From the NCBI RefSeq assembly GCF_014649335.1, contig NZ_BMSV01000001.1:620001-684000 (forward strand): a stretch of DNA of 64,000 nucleotides, written 5' to 3'. The notes under the pieces are model-generated. The model saw nothing but the letters and a program-made list of their open reading frames with translations, made no database searches and was not told the origin of the DNA. Position numbers and translations under genes: made by a program. Shown here one piece after another: positions 43,220 through 51,542 of the stretch. This stretch comes from Streptomyces roseolilacinus. Lineage in GTDB: Bacteria > Actinomycetota > Actinomycetes > Streptomycetales > Streptomycetaceae. Each line of letters begins with the position of its first letter. Within the stretch, counting starts at the first letter, position 1.

Positions 43220-45874
43220 TCAGCGTGTCGCGTGGTACGCCTTGGTCGCCTGCTCGTAGATCTCCGTGACCCTGTCCCGCCCGGTCTCGGGGCCGATGAC
43301 CTGGATGACGTGGTAGCGGTCGCCGACGAGGAGCGCGAGGTTGCGCACGTACACCTGGCGGCCGTTGGCGTCCTGCCAGGTGAACTGACCCTCGGCCATG
43401 GCCTGTCGGCCGACGTCGACGCGGCGCAGGCCGGTCGCCGACGCCCAGGTCGAGTCGCGCCACGGCTGGAGCTCGCGCTCCTTGGCGCGCTGGTACTCCA
43501 GCGGGTCCGCGCCGGCCGTGCGGACGGTGTCGCGGCCGGGGACGACGATCAGCGTGTAGTCGCCGTCCGAGTAGCGGACCTGCCCGATGTCGTTGATGGG
43601 GCTGCGGCGCCAGGTCCGGTCGACGCCGACGCGGAAGCCCTCCGGGTCCTCGCGGACGACGTACCCCTCCGGCAGGGCGGGCGCGGTGGGCGTCCCGGCG
43701 TTCGTCGAGGGCGCCGGGTCACCGGGTGACGGGCTGCGCGACGCGGACGCCTCCGGGCTGGGCGGGACCTGCCCGTGCGGGGCGGTCGCGGTCGGCCGGG
43801 CCGTGCCGGTGGGGCTCTGCGACCGGTCCCGCGTCCCGGCCTCGGGCAGGAACAGCACCGCGTACGCGACGGCGGCGGCGAGCCCGAGCAGTATCAGCAG
43901 CAGGAGCGTGCGCCCCAGTGCGCGCGGACTGCCCCCGGACCGCGGGTCCTTGGCCTTCTTGTGGCGGTGCCGGGCGGGCGCCGGGGCGGTGGGGACCGCG
44001 GCGGCGGGGGTGCGGGTGCGCGTACGGCGCCTGCGGACCAGGTCGCCGCGGCGGCGGATGATGGGCAGGCGGGCGGCGTCGACGGACGGCATGGGGACGA
44101 CGGAGGCGCCCGCGTCGGGCTCGGGCGCCGAGCGGACGAGGGAGCGCAGCCATCCGCGCAGCTCCTCGAACTCGGGGCGCTCGGTCGGGTCCTGGCGCAG
44201 CAGCGACTCGACGACGGGGCGCAGCGGGCCGCACTCCTCGGCGAACGCGGGCGGCTCGGAGCACACCATCTGGACGAGCTCGGCGGCGTTGTCCTCGGGG
44301 TAGGGGGCGTGGCCCTGGAGGACGCGGAACAGCAGCGCGCCGAGCGCCCACAGGTCCGTGGCGGGGCCGACGGGCGGGGCGAGCCGCCACGTGCCGTGGA
44401 CGGGGCCGGCCTGCTCGGGCGCCCACCGCTCGGTGACGGCGCCGACGACGGCGATCCTGGCCTGGCGGGCGCGCTCGGCGGCCAGCGGTGTGGTCGGGCC
44501 CCGGTAGACGTCGTCGGGTGCCGGGGCCGTGTCCGCCCCGGCGGCGTGGCCCTGGTCGGGACCGGACGCGCCGCGGGGGTGCGCGGGCCAGGGCTCCCCG
44601 GCCTGCGGGGTCCGGCGCCGGGAGTCGGCGCGCAGGGCGGCGCGGGCGCCGCCGTACGGGGTGGCGCCGCCGTACGGGGTGGCGTCCCCGTAGGGGGAGG
44701 TGCCGCCGCCCGCGGGGACCGGGCCGTCCCGCCACGTGCCGGCGAGCAGCGCGCGCGGGGGGCGGTCCCCGTCGTCCCCCTCGTCCTCGTCGCCGTGGAC
44801 GTCGTCGGGGCCGTGGACGTCGTCGGGGCCGTAGGGGTCGTGGGGGCCGTGGGCGCCGTACCGGGCGGTGCCGTGGGCCTCGTCGTCCTCGTCCTCGCCG
44901 TCGTCGGCGATGCGGTCCGCGACCTGGTCGACGTACTGGGGTTCGTAGCCGCTGGGCAGGGCCGGCGGGCCGGGCGGGAGGGGTACGGGGGCCAGGGCGC
45001 GGGGGGCGCCGTACGGGTCCTCGTACACGTCGTCGTACGGGTCGTCCTCGTCGTGGGCCCGCGCGTGCCCGGTGACGATCTCGGCCTCGTCGGCCTCGTC
45101 GTCGTACGCGTCGCCGTATTCGTCGACGTACGCGCCGTCGTACGCGCCGTCGTCCTGCCCCTCGGCCTCGTCCGCGTAGGGCTCCGCCTCGCCGTCGTCG
45201 TACCCGTCGTCGTACCGGTCGCCGTCCGCGTCCGGGTACGGGGTGTCCGCGTCGTCGGGGAGCGGCACCGGCGCGTAACCGCACAGGGCCTCCTCGGCGG
45301 CGCCGGTCGCGAGCCCGGTGAGCAGGACCCGCCCGTCGTCGCAGACGAGGACCGTGCGCACGGTGATGTTGCGGTGCGTCCAGCCGTGGGCGTGCAGCGC
45401 GCGCAGCGCCGTGAGCACGTCGGAGGCGATCTCGGCGGCGCGGTACGGGCTGAGCGGCTCGTCGCGGACGAGGGCGGCGAGCGGCCGGGCGGGGACCAGC
45501 TCGCTGACGATCCACAGCGAACCGCTCTCGGTGAAGACGTCGAAGACCTGGTCGAGGCGCGGGTGGTCGGGGATCCGGGCCACGGCCTGCACGGCCTCGA
45601 CGGCCCGCTGGACGGCCGGGTCGACGGTGGCGCGGACGGCCGTGTGCTGCGGCGCGCGCCCGTAGGGGCGGTGGTAGGCGTCGTCCACGTCGACGACCTC
45701 GGCGTCCACGGTCTCCGGCAGGGGCAGCTGCCGGACCATGACCTCCTGGCCGCTGTACGTGTCGAAGGCGCGCGTCTCGACCGGCCCGTACGCCCCGGCG
45801 TCCCCGTCCTCGCCGGAGGGGACGAGAGGCAGGCGATAGCGGTCGGCGAGCACCCTTCCCGCGTAGTCGTCCAC
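43220..45874 (-). CDS. Ser/Thr pseudokinase with acidic insertion and sensor domain
   Basis: 884 residues from the GTG at 45874. The kinase fold is recognisable, but key residues are lost: the VAIK Lys is R48, HRD is H167-R-N169, the catalytic-loop Lys and Asn are T171 and T174, and DFG is G187-L-A. Between this loop and the later helix PATDLWALGALLFRVL (near residue 503) lies an acidic insertion of ~260 residues rich in Asp, Tyr, Glu and Gly (runs of YDDGYDDGEAEPY type). A membrane helix at ~655-677 and a C-terminal ~180-residue domain (EDPEGFRVGVDRTWRR...) like its neighbours. Likely non-catalytic, perhaps a regulator of the adjacent active kinases. Confidence 0.93.
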   Translation of the reverse strand: MDDYAGRVLADRYRLPLVPSGEDGDAGAYGPVETRAFDTYSGQEVMVRQLPLPETVDAEVVDVDDAYHRPYGRAPQHTAVRATVDPAVQRAVEAVQAVARIPDHPRLDQVFDVFTESGSLWIVSELVPARPLAALVRDEPLSPYRAAEIASDVLTALRALHAHGWTHRNITVRTVLVCDDGRVLLTGLATGAAEEALCGYAPVPLPDDADTPYPDADGDRYDDGYDDGEAEPYADEAEGQDDGAYDGAYVDEYGDAYDDEADEAEIVTGHARAHDEDDPYDDVYEDPYGAPRALAPVPLPPGPPALPSGYEPQYVDQVADRIADDGEDEDDEAHGTARYGAHGPHDPYGPDDVHGPDDVHGDEDEGDDGDRPPRALLAGTWRDGPVPAGGGTSPYGDATPYGGATPYGGARAALRADSRRRTPQAGEPWPAHPRGASGPDQGHAAGADTAPAPDDVYRGPTTPLAAERARQARIAVVGAVTERWAPEQAGPVHGTWRLAPPVGPATDLWALGALLFRVLQGHAPYPEDNAAELVQMVCSEPPAFAEECGPLRPVVESLLRQDPTERPEFEELRGWLRSLVRSAPEPDAGASVVPMPSVDAARLPIIRRRGDLVRRRRTRTRTPAAAVPTAPAPARHRHKKAKDPRSGGSPRALGRTLLLLILLGLAAAVAYAVLFLPEAGTRDRSQSPTGTARPTATAPHGQVPPSPEASASRSPSPGDPAPSTNAGTPTAPALPEGYVVREDPEGFRVGVDRTWRRSPINDIGQVRYSDGDYTLIVVPGRDTVRTAGADPLEYQRAKERELQPWRDSTWASATGLRRVDVGRQAMAEGQFTWQDANGRQVYVRNLALLVGDRYHVIQVIGPETGRDRVTEIYEQATKAYHATR

Positions 45875-46020
45875 GACGCCTCCCCAGCCGCGCGCTGTCC
45901 CCCGGGCTCCGCCGTTCGCACGGAATCGTACGGAGCCGTCGATCCTGGTCCTTGCTCGTGCAGTTGTCCGCTTGATTCAGCCGCGCACGGTCCGCGCGCT
46001 CTCACGATACGTGTCGCGGG

Positions 46021-48366
46021 TCAGTCCGTGGGCCGGAACGTCGCGAACGCGGTGTTCCTGAGCGTGGTGCACTCCGGACCGTTCCACTCGCTGGACTTGC
46101 ACGAGATCATGATGGCGTAGCCGTGCGTGGCGTCGACCTTGAAGCCCCGGTTGAGCACCCACACCCGCGTCCCGCCCTGGTTCCGTTCGAACTGCCAGTC
46201 GGCGACGGTCGGGTAGCCGTTGTACGAGACGGGCTTGATGCCGTGGTGCTTGTAGCCGTTGCTGCTCGCGGCGACGGCGCCCATGGCGGAGGACCACGCG
46301 GCGGCGGCGTCGCCGCCGGGGCTGTCGGTGTAGTCGACCTGCACGCGCGGGAAACCGCCCGAGGCGCTGAATATCCCGCCGGAGCCGCGACCCGCCACGC
46401 CCGTCATGCGGAAGCCGGCGGGCATGGCCATGGAGAAGTGGAAGCGGCCGTTGGTGACCGTCTTGTACCCGGCGGGGAGCGCGGGACCGGTACCGGTGCC
46501 GGCGCTGGGCGAGGCGGGCGGCTTGGTGCCCGTGCCCGTGCCGCCCGTCGTGCCGGACCCGCCGCCCGTGGCGCCGGACCCGCCGTCCTGCTGCTCTCCG
46601 GGCTCGCCGTCCGGGCTGCCGCCGTTGCCCCCGGTGGCGGCGCCGTCCGTCGGGCCGCCACCGGTGGTGGCGCCCGCCGACGCGGTCTTGTCGCCGCCCT
46701 GGGTGCCGCCCGTGTCCTGGGCGGTCGTGCCGTCGTCGCCTCCGAGGGCGAACGCGAGGACGGTGGCGAGGACCGCGAGGACCGCCACGACCGCGATGGT
46801 GACCAGCGTGCGCCGGGGCACCACGTCGGTGAGCGACGCCCGCGCGGGAGCGGGCGGACCGGAGCGTTCCGCCTTGGCCGGCTTGGCCTGCCGGGTGGTG
46901 GCGGCCGCCGCGGCGGCGTTCCGCACCGAGCGCAGGGCGCCGCGCAGCCGCTCGGCGGTCGCGTCGCCCACCGGGGCGGCGCCGGACGCCGCGCCGGTGG
47001 TGGCCGAGTCCGCCGGGGGGACGGGCGGGAGCGGTACGACGCGCGTGGCCTCCAGGGGGGGCTCGGGCCGCGACGGGGCGGCCGGGGCCCCGGTCACCCG
47101 GATGACCTCGTTGAGCAGCGCCCGCGCGCCGGCGTCGTCGAGGCGCTGCGCCGGGTCCTTGGCGAGCAGCCCGTAGATGACCTTGTCGAGCGGGCCGGCG
47201 TTCGTCGGCGGGTCCAGCTGCTCGGTCATCACGGCCGTGAGCGTCGCGATGGCGGAGCCCTTGTCGTACGGCGGGTGGCCCTCCACGCACGCGTAGAGGA
47301 GGCCGCCGAGGGACCACATGTCGGCGGCCGGGCCGGGCCGCTGGCCGCGGGCGCGCTCCGGCGAGATGTAGGAGGGCGCGCCGACGAGCATGCCGGTGGA
47401 CGTGATGGACGGGTCGCCCTCGACCTGGGCGATGCCGAAGTCGGTGAGGACGACGCGGCCGTCGTCCGAGATGAGGACGTTCGACGGCTTCACGTCGCGG
47501 TGGAGGATGCCCTGGCGGTGCGCGGACCGCAGCACGTCGAGGATGGCGAGGCCGACCTCGGCGGCGCGCAGCGGCGTGAGCGTGCCGTCCTCGCGGATGA
47601 CGTCGGCGAGGGAGCGGCCCTCGATGAGCTCCATGACGATCCACGGACGGTCGTCCTCGTCGACCACGTCGTAGACCGTGACGGCGCTGTTGTTGCGGAT
47701 CCGGGCGATGGCCTTGGCCTCGCGGAGGGTCCGGGTGATGAGGCGTCGCTTCTCGTCCTCGTCGATGGCGTTGGGGAAGCGCAGCTCCTTGACCGCGACG
47801 GTGCGGCCGAGGGTCTCGTCGACGGCCCGCCAGACGGTGCCCATGCCGCCGCGTCCGAGGACGGGGCCGAGCCGGTAACGCCCCGCCAGCAACTGGCCCT
47901 CGGCCGTCACGCGGGCGGCGCCGGCGGGCTTCTTCACCAGGTCCGTCCCGGCCGCGCCGGCGCCCTTGCCACCGGTCGCCGCCTTGTCCGGGGCCGCCTC
48001 GGCGGGCGTCCCGCCGACGGGGGAGCCGTCCGAGGACGCCTGGTCCTCCGGGGTTCCGCCCTCGGGGGTACCGCCCTTCGGGGACTCGCCCTTCGGGGAC
48101 CCGTCCACCGGTGCCTCGTCCTCCGGTGCCGCGCTCGCGGGCGCGGCCTTCCCGGGGGCGTCCTCGGCCGGGGCGCCCTCGGAACGGGCACCCTTCACGG
48201 CGTCACCCTCCGGAGCAGCGCCCTTCGCACCGGCGCCGCCCTTCGACGTCGCGGCCTGCTCGGCCTCGTCACCCCTCACCGTCGCACCCTTCGAGGTCGT
48301 GCCCTCGCCGTCGGCGCCCCGCTGAGGTTGCCGCGCCGCGTCCCGCGACTGCTCCGCTCCCGACAT
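46021..48366 (-). CDS. Ser/Thr protein kinase, long low-complexity N-terminus
   Basis: 781 residues from the ATG at 48366 (AGAGGGG upstream). The first ~155 residues are Gly/Lys/Glu/Ala/Pro-rich and disordered. The kinase domain is intact: LGRGGMGTVW, VAVKELRF, HRDVKPSNV and DFGIAQ. A ~120-residue linker, membrane helix (RTLVTIAVVAVLAVLATVLAFALGG), Gly/Thr-rich spacer and a C-terminal domain (YKTVTNGRFHFSMAMPAGFRM ... CTTLRNTAFATFRPTD) similar to those of the two downstream proteins. First gene of the four-kinase cluster. Confidence 0.95.
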   Translation of the reverse strand: MSGAEQSRDAARQPQRGADGEGTTSKGATVRGDEAEQAATSKGGAGAKGAAPEGDAVKGARSEGAPAEDAPGKAAPASAAPEDEAPVDGSPKGESPKGGTPEGGTPEDQASSDGSPVGGTPAEAAPDKAATGGKGAGAAGTDLVKKPAGAARVTAEGQLLAGRYRLGPVLGRGGMGTVWRAVDETLGRTVAVKELRFPNAIDEDEKRRLITRTLREAKAIARIRNNSAVTVYDVVDEDDRPWIVMELIEGRSLADVIREDGTLTPLRAAEVGLAILDVLRSAHRQGILHRDVKPSNVLISDDGRVVLTDFGIAQVEGDPSITSTGMLVGAPSYISPERARGQRPGPAADMWSLGGLLYACVEGHPPYDKGSAIATLTAVMTEQLDPPTNAGPLDKVIYGLLAKDPAQRLDDAGARALLNEVIRVTGAPAAPSRPEPPLEATRVVPLPPVPPADSATTGAASGAAPVGDATAERLRGALRSVRNAAAAAATTRQAKPAKAERSGPPAPARASLTDVVPRRTLVTIAVVAVLAVLATVLAFALGGDDGTTAQDTGGTQGGDKTASAGATTGGGPTDGAATGGNGGSPDGEPGEQQDGGSGATGGGSGTTGGTGTGTKPPASPSAGTGTGPALPAGYKTVTNGRFHFSMAMPAGFRMTGVAGRGSGGIFSASGGFPRVQVDYTDSPGGDAAAAWSSAMGAVAASSNGYKHHGIKPVSYNGYPTVADWQFERNQGGTRVWVLNRGFKVDATHGYAIMISCKSSEWNGPECTTLRNTAFATFRPTD

Positions 48367-48521
48367 GCGTCCCCTCTGCGATCCTGTTCCGCCCGCGCCT
48401 GCCGCGTCCGCGCGCTGCGGCAACCCGCCCTGGTGGCGCCTTCATTGTCCCTCACTCCGGGACCGGTGGTTCTCCCGGGTCCGGCGTCGGCCAGGATGAG
48501 CGTGAAGGAGGGGGCCGCGCC

Positions 48522-49658
48522 ATGCCGAAGTGCAGGACGAGACTCGGGGTGCCCTTGGTTCTGCTCGTCGGCGGACTGACCGTGGATGATCCCGCGGCCA
48601 CGCCGTCCCCCGCCCTGACGAGGCTGGTCACGGCGGGCCACGCCCCGGCCGCCGCGCTCCTCTCCGAAACCTCCGGGACCTCCCGGCCCACCGGGGCGCC
48701 CGGGGCCCCGAAGGCAGTCCGGTTCGAGACGACGGGGCCGGCCATCGGCCGCCCCGACCACTTCCGCGCGGGCAGCGTCACGAAGACGTTCGTCGCCACG
48801 GTCGTCCTCCAACTGGCGGCCGAGGGACGGCTCGCCCCCGACGACCCGGTCGTCGCCCACGCCCCCGGCCTCCTGCCTCCCCCGCTGGACCGGCGCGTCA
48901 CCCTGCGCCACCTCCTCACCCACACGAGCGGCCTCCCCGACCTCACACGGCCCACCGGCCCCGCCTCCCCGCCCGAGGGGCTCCGCGCGGCCCTGGCCTC
49001 CCACCCCCCGAAGCCGCCCGGCGACTTCGCCTACTCCAACACCAACTACGTCGTCCTCGGCCGGATCGTCGAACACGTCACCGGCCGCTCCTACGCCGAC
49101 GAGGCGCGCCGCCGCATCATCACCCCCCTCGGCCTCACCGGCACGTCCTTCCCCGGCGCCCGCACCGCCCTCCCCGTCCCGCACGGCCGGGGCTACGACT
49201 CCGCCGGACGGGACGTCACGGCCCTGGACCCGCGCGTCGCGGGCGCGGCGGGCGAACTGGTCAGCACCCTCGCCGACCTGAACCGCTTTTACACCGCGCT
49301 CCTCGACGGCCGCCTCCTCCCCCCGGCCCAGCTGGACGCCCTGCTGGACACCTCCTCCGCCCACGGCCGCTACGGCATGGGCCTCTTCCCCACCCGGCTC
49401 CCCTGCGGCGTCACCGTCTGGGGCCACAACGGCCGCGTGCCGGGCAGCTACGTCCGCACCGCCGCGACCGCCGACGGCCGGCACGTCCTCACCTTCCGCG
49501 TGAACACGGACACCCTGGCCGCGGCCCCCGGGCCGCCCCTGGAACGCTCCGTCCTGGAAGCCGAGTTCTGCCCGCCCGCCGCCGGGGCCGCGGGTCACAG
49601 CGGCACGATGTCCGGCGCACCCAACCGGGCCGCGTCCGCGGTCTGGTCGTCCGGCTGA
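48522..49658 (+). CDS. Serine hydrolase, beta-lactamase/D-Ala-D-Ala carboxypeptidase fold
   Basis: 378 residues from the ATG at 48522 (AGGAGGGG 8 nt upstream). Class C/R61-like motifs: S85-V-T-K88 (GSVTKTF), Y171-S-N173, and HNG near residue 306 in place of KTG. The N-terminal hydrophobic stretch PLVLLVGGL is short, so secretion is plausible but not certain. The final 64 bp are antisense to glpD. Likely a DD-peptidase or esterase of the serine beta-lactamase superfamily rather than a resistance enzyme. Confidence 0.88.
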   Translation: MPKCRTRLGVPLVLLVGGLTVDDPAATPSPALTRLVTAGHAPAAALLSETSGTSRPTGAPGAPKAVRFETTGPAIGRPDHFRAGSVTKTFVATVVLQLAAEGRLAPDDPVVAHAPGLLPPPLDRRVTLRHLLTHTSGLPDLTRPTGPASPPEGLRAALASHPPKPPGDFAYSNTNYVVLGRIVEHVTGRSYADEARRRIITPLGLTGTSFPGARTALPVPHGRGYDSAGRDVTALDPRVAGAAGELVSTLADLNRFYTALLDGRLLPPAQLDALLDTSSAHGRYGMGLFPTRLPCGVTVWGHNGRVPGSYVRTAATADGRHVLTFRVNTDTLAAAPGPPLERSVLEAEFCPPAAGAAGHSGTMSGAPNRAASAVWSSG

Positions 49659-51301
49659 CGCTGCGACTCCCGCTCCGCCTCGACCCGCTTCTCGTAGTGC
49701 TCCACCTCCTTGGCCACCTGCTCCTCGCCCCACCCGAGGACCCGCGCCATCAGTTCGGCGCACTCGCGGGCGCAGCCGGTGCCGCGGTCGAAGGTCTCGA
49801 TGGAGATCCGGGTCCGGCGCGTGAGCACGTCGTCCAGGTGCCGGGCGCCCTCGTGGGAGGCGGCGTAGAGGATCTCCGCGCGGAGGTAGTCGTCGGCGCC
49901 GGTGACGGGCTCCGCGAGGGCCGGGTCCTCGGCGACGAGGTCGAGCACCTCCTCCGCCAGGGTCCCGTACCGGTTCAGCAGGTGCTCGACGCGGACGACG
50001 TGCAGGCCCGCCCGGGCGGCGATGCGGGCCCGGGCGTTCCACAGCGCGCGGTACCCCTCGGCGCCCAGCAGCGGCACCTCCTCGGTGACGCAGGGGGCGA
50101 CCCGCACGTCCAGGCCGTGGACCGCCTCGTCCACCGCGTCCTTGGCCATCACGCGGTAGGTCGTGTACTTGCCGCCCGCGACCACCACCAGGCCGGGCAC
50201 GGGGTGGGCGACCGTGTGCTCGCGGGACAGCTTGCTGGTCGCGTCGGACTCGCCGGCCAGCAGGGGGCGCAGCCCCGCGTAGACGCCCTCCACGTCGTCC
50301 CTGGTCAACGGGGTGGCGAGGACGCTGTTGACGTGGTCCAGGAGGTAGTCGATGTCGGCGCTCGACGCGGCGGGGTGCGCCTTGTCGAGGTCCCATCCGG
50401 TGTCGGTCGTCCCGACGATCCAGTGGCGGCCCCAGGGGATGACGAACAGGACGCTCTTCTCCGTGCGCAGGATCAGGCCCGTCGTCGAGTGGATGCGGTC
50501 CTTGGGGACGACCAGGTGGATGCCCTTGGAGGCGCGGACGTGGAACTGGCCGCGCTCCCCGATCAGCGCCTGCGTGTCGTCCGTCCACACCCCCGTCGCA
50601 TTGACGACCTGCCGGGCGCGGATCTCGTAGTCGCCGCCCGCCTCCACGTCCTGCACCCGGGCGCCGACGACCCGCTCGCCCTCGCGGAGGAAGCCGATGA
50701 CGCGGGCCCGGCTGGCGACGTGCGCCCCGTACGCCGCGGCCGTCCGCACCAGCGTGGCGACGTAGCGCGCGTCGTCCATCTGGGCGTCGTAGTACTGCAG
50801 GGCGCCCACCAGGGCGTCCCTGCGCAGGGCGGGGGCGACCCGCAGGGCGCGCCGGCGCGACAGGTGGCGGTGCACGGGCAGGCCGCGGCCGTGGCCCGAG
50901 GAGACGGACATCGCGTCGTACAGGGCGACGCCCGACCCGGCGTACAGCCGCTCCCAGCCCTTGTGCCGCAGCGGATAGAGGAACGGCACCGGCTTGACGA
51001 GGTGCGGCGCCAGCCGCTCCAGCAGCAGGCCGCGCTCCTTCAGCGCCTCCCGCACCAGCGCGAAGTCGAGCATCTCCAGATAGCGCAGTCCGCCGTGGAT
51101 GAGCTTGCTGGACCTGCTGGACGTGCCCGACGCCCAGTCGCGGGCCTCCACCAGCCCCGTGGCGAGGCCGCGGGTCGCCGCGTCGAGCGCCGTGCCGGCC
51201 CCGACCACACCACCGCCCACGACCAGCACGTCGAGCTCGCGCTCGGCCATCGCCGCCAGGGCCGCGGCCCGCTCCGCGGGTCCCAGTCTCGCTGTCCTCA
51301 C
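49595..51301 (-). CDS. glpD: Aerobic glycerol-3-phosphate dehydrogenase
   Basis: 568 residues from the GTG at 51301 (VRTARLGPAERAAAL), with GGGAGG 5 nt upstream; longer upstream frame is not supported. FAD-binding Rossmann motif LDVLVVGGGVVGAGTALDAATRGL, followed by SGTSSRSSKLIHGGLRYLE (substrate and flavin contacts) and GGKYTTYRVMAKDAVD in the C-terminal half. A membrane-associated respiratory enzyme that passes electrons to quinones. Its upstream region contains a weak DNA-damage-type promoter motif and two DnaA-box-like 9-mers. Confidence 0.96.
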   Translation of the reverse strand: MRTARLGPAERAAALAAMAERELDVLVVGGGVVGAGTALDAATRGLATGLVEARDWASGTSSRSSKLIHGGLRYLEMLDFALVREALKERGLLLERLAPHLVKPVPFLYPLRHKGWERLYAGSGVALYDAMSVSSGHGRGLPVHRHLSRRRALRVAPALRRDALVGALQYYDAQMDDARYVATLVRTAAAYGAHVASRARVIGFLREGERVVGARVQDVEAGGDYEIRARQVVNATGVWTDDTQALIGERGQFHVRASKGIHLVVPKDRIHSTTGLILRTEKSVLFVIPWGRHWIVGTTDTGWDLDKAHPAASSADIDYLLDHVNSVLATPLTRDDVEGVYAGLRPLLAGESDATSKLSREHTVAHPVPGLVVVAGGKYTTYRVMAKDAVDEAVHGLDVRVAPCVTEEVPLLGAEGYRALWNARARIAARAGLHVVRVEHLLNRYGTLAEEVLDLVAEDPALAEPVTGADDYLRAEILYAASHEGARHLDDVLTRRTRISIETFDRGTGCARECAELMARVLGWGEEQVAKEVEHYEKRVEAERESQRQPDDQTADAARLGAPDIVPL

Positions 51302-51352
51302 CGCTGCCTCCCGTCGCCGCCGTCCCCCCGTGTGCTCGGGCCCACAGACCCG

Positions 51353-51374
51353 ATTCTGTCCCCGCGCACCGACA
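51353..51374 (-). promoter_or_regulatory. Weak RecA-NDp-like promoter upstream of glpD
   Basis: Minus strand TGTCGGTG (51374 to 51367), 8 nt, CAGAAT (51358 to 51353). Spacing is exact, but the -10 starts with C and the first base of the upstream element is A. It would place the start ~45 nt upstream of the glpD GTG. This match is weaker than the others and may be chance. Confidence 0.3.
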
Positions 51375-51397
51375 TCGGCCACCGGCCCCGCACCACC

Positions 51398-51491
51398 TGT
51401 GGACAACATTCGGGCGACCACGACCGCGCAATACCGCATAACGGTCATATTTAAGCCTAGTCTGACATTGCGTCCGCTCGTTCTGTCCACA
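51398..51491. other. Two DnaA-box-like 9-mers between glpD and the nucleotide-sugar dehydrogenase
   Basis: TGTGGACAA (51398-51406) is the exact complement of the Streptomyces DnaA box TTGTCCACA. CTGTCCACA (51483-51491) differs by one base and lies in opposite orientation. The ~75 bp between them include an unusually AT-rich run for this genome (51436-51472). The 241-bp gap (51302-51542) also must hold both divergent promoters. Confidence 0.5.
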
Positions 51492-51542
51492 GGACTTGCG
51501 CGTCTTGCCCCCTCCGGCTATTGGGAAGGACGGCTCACGCCC

